From Psychroserpens sp041224425 (GTDB lineage: Bacteria; Bacteroidota; Bacteroidia; Flavobacteriales; Flavobacteriaceae), in the NCBI RefSeq assembly GCF_041224425.1, contig NZ_JBGFGL010000085.1, positions 186,001-250,000 on the forward strand: a stretch of 64,000 nucleotides of DNA. The letters are read 5' to 3'. Position 1 is the stretch's first letter; the number at the start of each line of letters is the position of its first letter. The notes beneath the pieces were generated by a model. It ran no database searches, was not told the DNA's origin, and worked only from the letters and a program-made list of their open reading frames with translations. The translations under genes were made by a program, and so were the position numbers. Positions 42,382 to 50,692 of this stretch are shown here, one piece after another.

Positions 42382-42610
42382 TTTGTGCTTGTAAAGTCGA
42401 TAAAAAACGATAAATAGGAGGATTAGGTTGATAGGTAAGCTCATAAATATAAAGACATAAAAATCCCAAGGACCATATCCAAAAAGAAGCCATATGGAAA
42501 AACAGGTAACTCCTAAAGTTAATACGATTAGAATTAGGTCTTTCGACATTTTTTTTTAAGTTATCAATGTAAACCGTAATTTTATTCCAAAAGGTACTAA
42601 TATCTTTCAT
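42367..42610 (-). pseudogene. Two-TM small protein, possibly split by a frameshift at an A9 run
   Basis: A 60-residue frame (42367-42549) encodes two hydrophobic helices (LILIVLTLGVTCFSIWLLF, YVFIFMSLPINLILLFIVF). Just upstream, a second frame starting at 42610 encodes MKDISTFWNKITVYIDNLKK, a soluble N-terminus usual for such proteins. The two frames meet at nine A on the coding strand (42551-42559). A one-base change there would join them into one ~80-residue protein. Either the 60-residue form is the true gene starting at ATG 42549, or the run is a slippage site, an error or a recent mutation. Confidence 0.5.
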
Positions 42611-42614
42611 TTAA

Positions 42615-43364
42615 ATGCAAACAACCATACAATACAATTCGAGAAAACTTCAAATCGATTTATCTCAACCTTTAGATATCTCCATACCATTGCGATCTTC
42701 CAAATTAAATGTCAATGCATGGCTGGAAGAGGAACCAAAAATCGAACCTGTGCAAATAGAGGATTGGATTGGTAGTGTTTCTGAAGGTGCCAGCGTCAAT
42801 TTCAATAACATACAGTTCAATCCGCATGCCCATGGTACACATACCGAATGTGTAGGTCATATAACCAAAGGATTCTATTCAGTAAACAAAAACTTGACAC
42901 AATTCTTTTTCTTGGCTGAGGTCATTTCGGTAGCACCAGAACAAAACGGTGAAGACACTGTAATTTCAAAAAAGCAATTGCAATTTGCTCTTGGAAACAA
43001 GAAAAGAGAGGCTATTATTTTAAGGACTTTACCTAATATGAAAGATAAGCTGTCAAAGCAATACAGTAATACCAATTGGACATATTTGGAAGAGGAGGCT
43101 GTAGAATACCTCGTGAGTAAAGACATTAAGCACTTGTTAATTGACTTACCTAGTGTGGATAAGGAAAAAGATGGAGGTGAACTAAAAGCACACAAAGCCT
43201 TTTGGAATTTTAAAGGGAAATACAGAACCGATTGCACCATAACCGAAATGATTTATGTGCCCAACCATGTTGAGGATGGTGAGTATCTGTTAAATCTTCA
43301 GATTGCGCCATTTGAAAATGATGCCTCGCCAAGTAAGCCCATTTTATATAAGGTTCAAGATTAA
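42615..43364 (+). CDS. Cyclase-family (kynurenine formamidase-like) hydrolase
   Basis: 249 residues. The metal-binding motif NPHAHGTHTE is that of the cyclase/KynB family, with the Asp of HxGTHxD replaced by Glu. A later His/acidic cluster and LLIDLPSVD match the family fold. It hydrolyses amides or cyclic substrates using a divalent metal; the substrate is not evident. It starts 5 bp from the divergent small gene and leads an operon with DUF4230 and MmcQ/YjbR genes. Confidence 0.8.
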   Translation: MQTTIQYNSRKLQIDLSQPLDISIPLRSSKLNVNAWLEEEPKIEPVQIEDWIGSVSEGASVNFNNIQFNPHAHGTHTECVGHITKGFYSVNKNLTQFFFLAEVISVAPEQNGEDTVISKKQLQFALGNKKREAIILRTLPNMKDKLSKQYSNTNWTYLEEEAVEYLVSKDIKHLLIDLPSVDKEKDGGELKAHKAFWNFKGKYRTDCTITEMIYVPNHVEDGEYLLNLQIAPFENDASPSKPILYKVQD

Positions 43365-43372
43365 TAGTCGAT

Positions 43373-43981
43373 ATGGAAACATTTTTTATCATCATTATTA
43401 GTATTCTGGTTACTTTGGGTATTGTAACCTTAATACGACAATTCAAAATACAGAAACGAACCAAATCACAATCGGTAATCTTATTGGACCGAATAAAGAA
43501 AGTCTGTAAGTTTATTACTGTGGAAGGTGATTTTGCCGAGATTTACCATTATGAAGATGTAAAAGAACGATTTCTGAAATTAGTAACGAGCAAAAAAAAG
43601 GCCTTGGTTGTTGTCAATGCCAAAGCACATGTTGGGTTCGATTTATCGAAAATCCAAATGGAATCGGATACCAAAACCAAAACGGTTCGATTGTTTCATT
43701 TTCCGCAACCTGAAGTATTGTCTATTGAAACCGATTTGAACTATTATGATAAAAAAGACGGCATGTTTAATAAATTTGAAGCTTCCGATCTTACCGAGTT
43801 GCATAACGAGGCGAAGCTTCATATCATGAATAAGGTGCCAGAAAGCGGACTTTATGAAATCGCCAAAAAAGAAGCTTTGGAATCTATCCTCCTAATTGAA
43901 AACATTGTGCAAACCATAGGTTGGTCTTTAGATTATTCTGCTTTAAAAATTGAAGACAAACCAACTAAGCTCATACCATGA
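43373..43981 (+). CDS. DUF4230 protein, membrane-anchored
   Basis: 202 residues. An N-terminal membrane helix (residues 4-20) is followed by the DUF4230 domain with FITVEGDFAEIYHYEDV and KKALVVVNAKAHVGFDLSKI, near-perfect family patterns. Cell-surface or periplasmic; the function is unknown. Its stop overlaps the next start by four bases (ATGA). Confidence 0.82.
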   Translation: METFFIIIISILVTLGIVTLIRQFKIQKRTKSQSVILLDRIKKVCKFITVEGDFAEIYHYEDVKERFLKLVTSKKKALVVVNAKAHVGFDLSKIQMESDTKTKTVRLFHFPQPEVLSIETDLNYYDKKDGMFNKFEASDLTELHNEAKLHIMNKVPESGLYEIAKKEALESILLIENIVQTIGWSLDYSALKIEDKPTKLIP

Positions 43982-44346
43982 ACATAGAAGATTTTCATCA
44001 GTATTGCATGGGGAAAAAGGCCGTAACCGAGCATTTTCCATTTGATAAGGATACGCTTGTATTTAAGGTTTTAGGAAAAATGTTTGCCTTAGCCTCCTTA
44101 AGCCGATGGGAGAAAGGAGAGGGTTTTATTAATTTAAAGTGCGATTCAGAATATGCACAAGAACTTCGCGAACAATATGACAGTGTCAAACCAGGATATC
44201 ACATGCATAAACAACAATGGAACAGTGTGTATATCCAAACAGGAGAACTGCCGACTTCACTTGTTAAAGAATTGATTGACCACTCCTATGATATGGTGGT
44301 TAAAGGAATGTCTAAAAAAATGCAATCGCAACTTAAAGAACTGTAA
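43978..44346 (+). CDS. MmcQ/YjbR family protein
   Basis: 122 residues. CMGKKAVTEHFPFDKDTLVFKV begins the CyaY-like fold of YjbR proteins; NLKCDSEYAQELREQYDSV and SYDMVVKGMSKK complete it. A small DNA-binding-like protein of unknown role. It overlaps DUF4230 by four bases. The LytTR repeats start four bases after its stop. Confidence 0.85.
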   Translation: MNIEDFHQYCMGKKAVTEHFPFDKDTLVFKVLGKMFALASLSRWEKGEGFINLKCDSEYAQELREQYDSVKPGYHMHKQQWNSVYIQTGELPTSLVKELIDHSYDMVVKGMSKKMQSQLKEL

Positions 44347-44349
44347 AAC

Positions 44350-44382
44350 CATTCGTCGACACTTAAACGTCATTCGTCTACA
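44350..44382 (+). promoter_or_regulatory. LytTR-type operator: two CATTCGTC repeats 21 bp apart
   Basis: CATTCGTCGACA (44350-44361) and CATTCGTCTACA (44371-44382), period 21 bp. AlgR, a LytTR regulator, binds CCGTTCGTC-type boxes, and both copies contain ATTCGTC. The site lies 80 bp upstream of the seven-gene H-NOX operon that ends with a LytTR regulator, so it is probably autoregulatory. Confidence 0.8.
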
Positions 44383-44462
44383 GTTAATTTTGGTTAATCG
44401 AAGTAAATCAAGCAATTCAATCTATAATGCTAATTTCATATTTTGAGATTAGCTATATTTAT

Positions 44463-44876
44463 ATGAAAACGAAACTTAAAATCCTTTTGATAGAAGATGA
44501 CATGATTGAAATCATGAAGCTCAATAGAGCCGTTTCATCTTTAGAATTGGACCATCAAATCATTGAAGCTCATAACGGCGAGGACGCTTTGAAGCTCTTA
44601 GAAAAGAAAGATAATTTACCAGATATTATCCTATTAGATCTTAACATGCCAAAGATTAATGGCATTGAATTTTTAGGACTTTTAAAAGCCAACGATACGT
44701 TGCGTTATATTCCAACGATAGTATTGACTACGTCAAGTAATCAGAGAGATTTGTTGGAATGTTATAAAATTGGTGTAGCAGGTTATGTGCTCAAGCCCTT
44801 AAAATATGAAGACTACGTATCAAAAATCGAAAAACTGATGGCTTATTGGAGTATTAATGAATTAATTAAAGCATAA
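44463..44876 (+). CDS. CheY-like response regulator
   Basis: 137 residues, receiver domain only. Acidic pair E12-D13 region (LLIEDDMIEI), phospho-acceptor D59 (ILLDLNMPK), the switch residues TT (IVLTTSSNQ) and K of YVLKPLKYED. The ATG at 44463 is chosen because the receiver domain starts there. Being single-domain, it probably relays phosphate between the kinases and the Hpt protein of this operon. Its stop overlaps the H-NOX start by one base. Confidence 0.9.
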   Translation: MKTKLKILLIEDDMIEIMKLNRAVSSLELDHQIIEAHNGEDALKLLEKKDNLPDIILLDLNMPKINGIEFLGLLKANDTLRYIPTIVLTTSSNQRDLLECYKIGVAGYVLKPLKYEDYVSKIEKLMAYWSINELIKA

Positions 44877-45415
44877 TGAAAGGTATAATTTTTACAGAAT
44901 TTTTAGACCTGGTTGAAGATAAGTTTGGAATGGAAATGGTCGATAAAATCATTTCAAGTTCTACTTTAGAATCAAATGGTATTTATACAGCAGTCGGGAC
45001 CTATAGGTTTTCTGAAATGTTACAATTGCTAAAACACCTTAGCGAAAACACAGGAATATCAATAGATGATCTTTTGCTAACATATGCCGAGCATTTTTTT
45101 AGTGTGCTTGAAGATAGTTATCCAGGGTTGTTAGCCACTTACAAAGATCCAATTGATATGTTGTCGTCTATAGAAAATCACATTCATGTCGAAGTTAGAA
45201 AAATTTATCCAGATGCTGAATTACCTACGTTTGAAGTTGTTGAAAAATCGGATAAACATTTGATTATGGATTATAAATCCAGTCGTGCCATGCATCATTT
45301 TGGATTGGGTTTGATGAATAAGACCTTTGAGCATTTCAATGGTTCTGCAACCATAGCGCTTGAAAAAATTAAAGAAGATGGTACGGAAGTACGTTTTATT
45401 ATACATCAAAATTAA
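44876..45415 (+). CDS. H-NOX heme nitric-oxide/oxygen-binding sensor
   Basis: 179 residues covering the complete H-NOX domain (MKGIIFTEFLDLVEDKFG). Heme contacts are present: proximal His at H104 in ENHIHVEVRK and the YxSxR motif at Y133-S135-R137 (DYKSSR). There is no distal Tyr evident, which fits selective NO binding. Free-standing H-NOX proteins usually regulate a neighbouring kinase; here the next gene is a PAS histidine kinase, overlapping by one base. Confidence 0.93.
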   Translation: MKGIIFTEFLDLVEDKFGMEMVDKIISSSTLESNGIYTAVGTYRFSEMLQLLKHLSENTGISIDDLLLTYAEHFFSVLEDSYPGLLATYKDPIDMLSSIENHIHVEVRKIYPDAELPTFEVVEKSDKHLIMDYKSSRAMHHFGLGLMNKTFEHFNGSATIALEKIKEDGTEVRFIIHQN

Positions 45416-47373
45416 TGAGTCAAGAACACATTGAGATATTAAAGCGTACACTTGAAAGAGAACGGCAATCTAGAAAAGCTGCCGAAAAAATATTAGAAGA
45501 AAAATCGAGGGAACTTTACTTAACCTCCCAAAAATTAGAGCAGCTTTTAGATGAGAAATCTTCCGAACTTCAAGGTGTATTCGAAAATATCGTCGATGCC
45601 TATGTGGTTATGGACGTAGAAGGCAATGTTCTAAAATTCAATGAGGCTGCAACAAAGTTGTTTGGTTATGACATTACAAGAGAGCCTTTAAATGTCACAA
45701 AGCTTATTTACTTAGATGATTTGGATTATGCCATGGCATCCTATGCTGAACTTTTGGAAAAAGGCTTCTTTAAAGATTATGAAGCTAGAGTTATTACCAA
45801 ATCAAAGGACATTAAATGGGTACACATTAATGCGAGCCTGGTTTTCAATAAAGATAAAAAGGTGATTGCAGCACAGGGTATCGTTAGAGATATAACCGAA
45901 CAAAAAGCTTCAGAAGAACAACTGATAAAATCTGAAAGCCGACTTGCCTCCTTAATTTTAAATTTAGATAGTGGCGTACTACTGGAAGACGAAGATCGAA
46001 AGATTGTTCTTACCAATCATAAATTTTGCGAATTGCTACAAATACCTGTAGAACCAGAACTTCTAAAAGGACAAGATTGCTCAAATGCCGCAGAGGAAAG
46101 CAAGGTGCTCTTTGAAGACGAAGCCAGTTTTGTCACTCGAATCAATACGATACTTAAAGACAAAAAAACAGTATTGGCAGACGAGTTACTCATGAAAAAC
46201 GGTAAAATTCTTGAGCGTGATTTCGTGCCAATTATGAAAGAAGGAGTTTATAGAGGTCATTTATGGACCTATAGAGACGTGACCTTAAAACGGTCGTATA
46301 GGAAAAGTTTAGAAGCTCAAAAACAAAAATACAGTAGCATTATTGCCAATATGAATCTCGGTTTGGTAGAAGTTGATAATGAGGATACCATCTTAATGGT
46401 TAATCAAAGCTTCTCAGAGATGTCTGGGTATTCAGAAGCTGAACTTGTTGGGAAGATAGGGAGTGATATCTTTCCGATAAATCCAGATGTTATAATTGGT
46501 GAAAACAAAAAGCGATTAGAAGGCGAGTCTAATTCCTATGAAGTTGAAGTCTTAAACAAGTTAGGAGAAAAACGCTATTGGCTCATTAGTGGTGCCCCAA
46601 ACTATAATCTTCAAGGTGAAGTAATTGGCTCTATTGGTGTGCATCTTGATATCACAGAGTTAAAAGAGTTAGAGCTACAGAAAGAAATCCTTTTAGAGCA
46701 ATTGGAAAAAAGTAATATCGAACTTCAAGAATATGCCCATATCGTATCACACGATTTAAAATCTCCCTTGAGAAGTATCGATGCTTTAATTACCTGGATT
46801 AAAGAAGATAACAGGGAGATTCTAGATAAAAATAGCTTAAAAAATATCGACTTGATTCAGTCTACTCTCGAAAAAATGGAGCGTTTAATATCAGATATTC
46901 TCAATTACTCCAGTGTTGGCACCGAAACTACAGAAAATGTAGACGTTGATCTTGAGGTACTTTTATCAGATTTGATACACATGATGTTTGTACCAGAGCA
47001 TATTCATTTGTCAGTGCATAATACCATGCCCAAGATTAAAGGTGATGCTACCAAGCTTCAGCAATTGTTTCAGAATTTAATTAGCAATGCTATTAAATTT
47101 ATTGATAAACCTCAAGGAACCATTGATATTGACGTCTTGGAAAAACATGACTGCTATGAATTTTCAATTAAGGATAATGGCATAGGTATTGAAAAGAAAT
47201 TTCACGATAAGATTTTTAAAATCTTTCACGCACTCAATAAAAGCAAAGACTCTACCGGAATTGGATTGTCTATTGTAAAAAAAATTGTCAATCTCCATCA
47301 AGGTGAGATATGGCTTGAAAGTGAACCAAATGTGGGCACAACATTTTATTTTACCTTAAAAAAGGACCTATGA
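45415..47373 (+). CDS. Soluble multi-PAS hybrid-less histidine kinase
   Basis: 652 residues without membrane helix. A coiled N-terminus (1-45), three PAS domains (about 55-170, 180-290, 305-420), HisKA with H446 (HIVSHDLKSPLR), and HATPase with NLISNAIKF, DNGIGIE and GIGLSIVKK. Cytosolic, so it can bind the H-NOX protein; by analogy with HnoK/NahK systems NO-H-NOX would inhibit its autophosphorylation. It overlaps the FIST gene by four bases. Confidence 0.9.
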   Translation: MSQEHIEILKRTLERERQSRKAAEKILEEKSRELYLTSQKLEQLLDEKSSELQGVFENIVDAYVVMDVEGNVLKFNEAATKLFGYDITREPLNVTKLIYLDDLDYAMASYAELLEKGFFKDYEARVITKSKDIKWVHINASLVFNKDKKVIAAQGIVRDITEQKASEEQLIKSESRLASLILNLDSGVLLEDEDRKIVLTNHKFCELLQIPVEPELLKGQDCSNAAEESKVLFEDEASFVTRINTILKDKKTVLADELLMKNGKILERDFVPIMKEGVYRGHLWTYRDVTLKRSYRKSLEAQKQKYSSIIANMNLGLVEVDNEDTILMVNQSFSEMSGYSEAELVGKIGSDIFPINPDVIIGENKKRLEGESNSYEVEVLNKLGEKRYWLISGAPNYNLQGEVIGSIGVHLDITELKELELQKEILLEQLEKSNIELQEYAHIVSHDLKSPLRSIDALITWIKEDNREILDKNSLKNIDLIQSTLEKMERLISDILNYSSVGTETTENVDVDLEVLLSDLIHMMFVPEHIHLSVHNTMPKIKGDATKLQQLFQNLISNAIKFIDKPQGTIDIDVLEKHDCYEFSIKDNGIGIEKKFHDKIFKIFHALNKSKDSTGIGLSIVKKIVNLHQGEIWLESEPNVGTTFYFTLKKDL

Positions 47374-48503
47374 AAACAGTACAGTTAAAACGACTTTCAG
47401 ATGACACTTGGGAAAACCTATCGCCTCAAATAGAACTGCAAAACCCTTTGGTTTTGGTTCTAGGCAACCGCTACATTCTCGAGCGCGATACTATTTACAA
47501 TGAAATTAGACAACTGTTTCCTTCAGGCCATTTGGTTTTTGGTTCTACCTGTGGTGATATTGCATCAGGATTTGTGGATGATCAAGGCATAACCGTCACT
47601 GCCATTGAATTTGAACGTACTCGCTTTGATATTAAAAGCGATAATCTCAAGAATTCAGAATTTGATAGTTTCGACACTGGAAAAAAATTGATGTCGCAAT
47701 TGGATCCTGACGGACTTAAATATGTCTTTGTAATTTCTGAAGGAAGTCAAGTTAATGGAAGTGAATTGACCAAAGGAATGAATGCTGCGTTTAACCATGA
47801 GATTTTGATTACAGGTGGACTTTGTGGTGATGGTGAGCGTTTTGAAAAAACCTTGGCATCCTACAACGAAAATCCTAAAGAAGGTGAAATTGTAGCCATT
47901 GGGTTTTATGGAGACGATATTGAAGTGTCTTTTTCCATTCATGGTGGATGGACTCCTTTTGGACCAGAACGTTTGGTTACCAAATCAAAAGCTAACGAAC
48001 TTTTTGAATTAGACCATAAACCTGCTTTAGACCTCTATAAGAAATATTTAGGCGACAAGGCTAACGACTTGCCAGGTGCTGCCTTATTGTATCCATTGAA
48101 TGTAAAGTCGCAAAATGAAAAACATTCTATCGTTAGATCGATTTTGAATATAGATAAAGATAAAAACACCATGATTTTGGCTGGCGATATTCCTGAAGGG
48201 TCTAAAGTGCAATTGATGATGACCAATGTTGATAATATAGCAAATGCATCAGAACTTGCAGCCAGACAAGCCATGCAAAACAGGAAGCAAAACACGGAAT
48301 TGGCCTTGTTGGTGAGTTGCATCGGACGAAAGTTGGTATTAGATCAACGCGTCGAGGAAGAAATAGAAGAGGTGATAGATGTTGTAGGTGAAAATGCTAC
48401 CATTTCTGGCTTTTATTCCTATGGCGAAATTGCCCCTTTTAATGGTGAAAATAATTGCCAATTACACAATCAGACCATGACCATCACACTAATTAGCGAA
48501 TAA
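47370..48503 (+). CDS. FIST-domain (NosP-type) sensor protein
   Basis: 377 residues: FIST_N (about 25-210; LVFGSTCGDIASGF, ITGGLCGDGERF) and FIST_C (about 215-365; LPGAALLYPLN, ISGFYSYGEIAPF). FIST proteins with this layout include NosP, a heme-based NO sensor of other bacteria. The heme ligand is not certain from sequence. Placed between two kinases, and in the same operon as an H-NOX, it may provide a second NO or small-ligand input. Confidence 0.82.
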   Translation: MKTVQLKRLSDDTWENLSPQIELQNPLVLVLGNRYILERDTIYNEIRQLFPSGHLVFGSTCGDIASGFVDDQGITVTAIEFERTRFDIKSDNLKNSEFDSFDTGKKLMSQLDPDGLKYVFVISEGSQVNGSELTKGMNAAFNHEILITGGLCGDGERFEKTLASYNENPKEGEIVAIGFYGDDIEVSFSIHGGWTPFGPERLVTKSKANELFELDHKPALDLYKKYLGDKANDLPGAALLYPLNVKSQNEKHSIVRSILNIDKDKNTMILAGDIPEGSKVQLMMTNVDNIANASELAARQAMQNRKQNTELALLVSCIGRKLVLDQRVEEEIEEVIDVVGENATISGFYSYGEIAPFNGENNCQLHNQTMTITLISE

Positions 48504-49564
48504 TGAAATCGTTACTAAAGCGACAATTAAGGAAATATTTACCGAAAGATCTTGCTCATCGTGAAGATCTCAAGCCTTTCTTGGAAGCTATTGAACGATC
48601 CTACCATAATTTTGATGAACAGATGCAAATGCAACAACGTGCTATGGCAATCAGTTCTGAAGAATTATATGAAGCCAATCAACAATTAAGAGAAGAAGCT
48701 GAAGCCCAACAAAGCGTTATCAATAGTTTAAAACGGGTTATTGATACCTTAAAGTTTTACAACCTACCTGACCAAAAGGAAGCTTCTATTGAACTTGACG
48801 GATTGAAATTGGTTGATTTTATTGATAGCCAAACCAAGGAAATTGTGGAAATGAACAAGCAACGAGAAAAGTTGCTAAGTGAGTTGGCGCATCAAAATCA
48901 AGAACTTAGTGATTATGCACATATGGTTTCCCATGATTTGAAATCGCCATTAAGAAGTATAGATACCTTAACATCATGGTTTAAAGATGATTACCAAGAA
49001 AAGCTCGATGAAGATGGTGTAAAAAGTTTGAACTTAATCAGGGAAAATGTCGAGAAAATGGACACCTTGATTAATGGGATTTTGGAATATTCAACCATAG
49101 GAAAAAATCAAATGGACATTTATGACGTCAATATTGATCAGCTTATTAAGGATATTCTGAGCAGTTTGCAAATTCCAAATCACATCACGGTTTCAACAAT
49201 GGACTTGCCCATTGTGCGAGGTGATAGATACAGGTTGCAGCAATTGTTTCAAAACTTAATCACAAATGCCATAACTTACAATGATAAGTCTAAAGGTGTT
49301 ATTGAGATAGGTGTGAAAGACAAAATGGATTTCTGGGAGTTTTATATTAGTGATAATGGTAAAGGTATAGCTGCCGAATATTATGATAAAATTTTTAAGA
49401 CCTTCGAAACGTTGGAAAATGATACCAAATCAACAGGTATCGGACTTGCCATTGTTAAAAAAATTGTTGATCTGTATGGTGGAGATATATGGCTTACTTC
49501 TGAAATCGGTAAAGGGACTTCCTTTTTCTTCACTTTAAAAAAACAGCCTAATGGAACAACCTAA
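48503..49564 (+). CDS. Soluble histidine kinase with coiled-coil N-terminus
   Basis: 353 residues. A long coiled coil (about 20-130; ELYEANQQLREEAEAQ) replaces PAS domains. HisKA has H144 (HMVSHDLKSPLR) and the HATPase domain NLITNAITY, DNGKGIA and GIGLAIVKK. The core is closely similar to that of the PAS kinase three genes upstream, so one is probably a duplicate of the other. It follows the FIST gene with a one-base overlap and overlaps the Hpt gene by 14 bp. FIST may control this kinase. Confidence 0.9.
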   Translation: MKSLLKRQLRKYLPKDLAHREDLKPFLEAIERSYHNFDEQMQMQQRAMAISSEELYEANQQLREEAEAQQSVINSLKRVIDTLKFYNLPDQKEASIELDGLKLVDFIDSQTKEIVEMNKQREKLLSELAHQNQELSDYAHMVSHDLKSPLRSIDTLTSWFKDDYQEKLDEDGVKSLNLIRENVEKMDTLINGILEYSTIGKNQMDIYDVNIDQLIKDILSSLQIPNHITVSTMDLPIVRGDRYRLQQLFQNLITNAITYNDKSKGVIEIGVKDKMDFWEFYISDNGKGIAAEYYDKIFKTFETLENDTKSTGIGLAIVKKIVDLYGGDIWLTSEIGKGTSFFFTLKKQPNGTT

Positions 49565-49868
49565 TCTATCTTATATTCAAAGTATGTCAGGAGGTGATAA
49601 GGCTTTTGAAGCCAAACTTATCGGTATCATCAAAAGTGAGTTTCCGCAAGAAAAACAGGTCTATTTTGATAATATTAATTCAGGACATTTAAAACAAGCT
49701 GCAGAGAACGTTCATAAACTTAAGCATAAAATTAGTATTTTAGGCCTCGAGAGAAGTTATGAGGTGGCAGTGGCTTTTGAAGCGAATTTAATTGAAAACA
49801 ATACCAAAGGTCAAATTGAATTTGAAGCTGTGCTTGATATCATAACTGATTATTTACAACAGTTATAA
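49551..49868 (+). CDS. Hpt phosphotransfer protein
   Basis: 105 residues. A helical bundle with NVHKLKHKISILGL; H55 is the likely phosphate carrier (family HxLKGxSxxxG). It overlaps the kinase gene by 14 bp. It would pass phosphate between the CheY-like protein and the LytTR regulator, making a kinase-receiver-Hpt-receiver relay. Confidence 0.85.
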   Translation: MEQPNLSYIQSMSGGDKAFEAKLIGIIKSEFPQEKQVYFDNINSGHLKQAAENVHKLKHKISILGLERSYEVAVAFEANLIENNTKGQIEFEAVLDIITDYLQQL

Positions 49869-49875
49869 GCCAAAT

Positions 49876-50583
49876 ATGAATTGTATTATTATTGATGACG
49901 AAGCTACTGCAAGAGCTATAATTGGGCAGTTATGCACCGAAATTAATGATTTAAATGTTCTAGAAGAATTTCCTAATGCTATCCAAGCCATAAAGTATCT
50001 GAATCAAAATGAAGTAGATCTCATATTTTTAGATATTCATATGCCAGATTTTACAGGATTCGATTTTATAGAAACCATCAAGAATCCACCTCGAATCATC
50101 TTGACAACTTCTGATGCAAATTTTGCCATTCAGGCTTTTGAGTACGACTGTATCGTAGATTATTTGGTAAAGCCTATTACGCCAGAACGTTTTCAAAAAG
50201 CGATTCAGAAGGCACAATCAAAATCACCTACTAGCTCAGTATCTAAATCTGAAAAGGTAGAATCCAGTACAGGTAACGATTTATATGTCAATATTGACCG
50301 ACGTTTGATCAAGATTGATATTCCTAGTATTTATTTGGTAGAAGCCAAAGGAGATTATATCCATGTCAAAACCGAAGGACAAAACTATACCGTACATTCT
50401 ACCCTCAAAAAAATTGAAGAGAAATTACCAAAGGATTTATTCTTGAAAGTACATCGTTCGTATATCATCAACGTTGATAAAATCATTGATATTGAAGATA
50501 ATAGTGTACTTATCAAACGAGATGTTATTCCTGTGAGTCGGTCGAATCGTCCCGAACTAATGAAGCGATTAAATCTACTCTAA
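49876..50583 (+). CDS. LytTR-family response regulator
   Basis: 235 residues. The receiver domain (1-~120) has D9-D10 (IIDDEA) and phospho-acceptor D53 (FLDIHMPDF), then a LytTR DNA-binding domain (about 140-235; SIYLVEAKGDYIHVKT, VHRSYIINVDKI). LytTR domains bind direct repeats about two helical turns apart. Four such sites lie at 44350, 50588, 55942 and 57592-57645 within 15 kb. It ends the NO-sensing operon and is the likely output regulator. Confidence 0.92.
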   Translation: MNCIIIDDEATARAIIGQLCTEINDLNVLEEFPNAIQAIKYLNQNEVDLIFLDIHMPDFTGFDFIETIKNPPRIILTTSDANFAIQAFEYDCIVDYLVKPITPERFQKAIQKAQSKSPTSSVSKSEKVESSTGNDLYVNIDRRLIKIDIPSIYLVEAKGDYIHVKTEGQNYTVHSTLKKIEEKLPKDLFLKVHRSYIINVDKIIDIEDNSVLIKRDVIPVSRSNRPELMKRLNLL

Positions 50584-50587
50584 AAAT

Positions 50588-50620
50588 CATTCGTCGACAC
50601 TAATTTACCATTCAACGCTT
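50588..50620 (+). promoter_or_regulatory. LytTR-type operator before the type IX-secreted protein gene
   Basis: CATTCGTCGACA (50588-50599) and a diverged copy, CATTCAACGCTT (50609-50620), period 21 bp, ending 48 bp before the -7 box. Confidence 0.75.
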
Positions 50621-50668
50621 GACCTCTTGAGTCAATCGAAAATACCTGTTTTAAGCTGATACATAAGC

Positions 50669-50676
50669 TAGTTTTG
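50669..50676 (+). promoter_or_regulatory. -7 promoter box (TAGTTTTG)
   Basis: TAGTTTTG matches TAnnTTTG, 16 bp before the ATG at 50693. The LytTR repeat pair sits 48 bp upstream, a suitable place for an activator. Confidence 0.65.
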
Positions 50677-50692
50677 CTCAGAATCTAAATCC

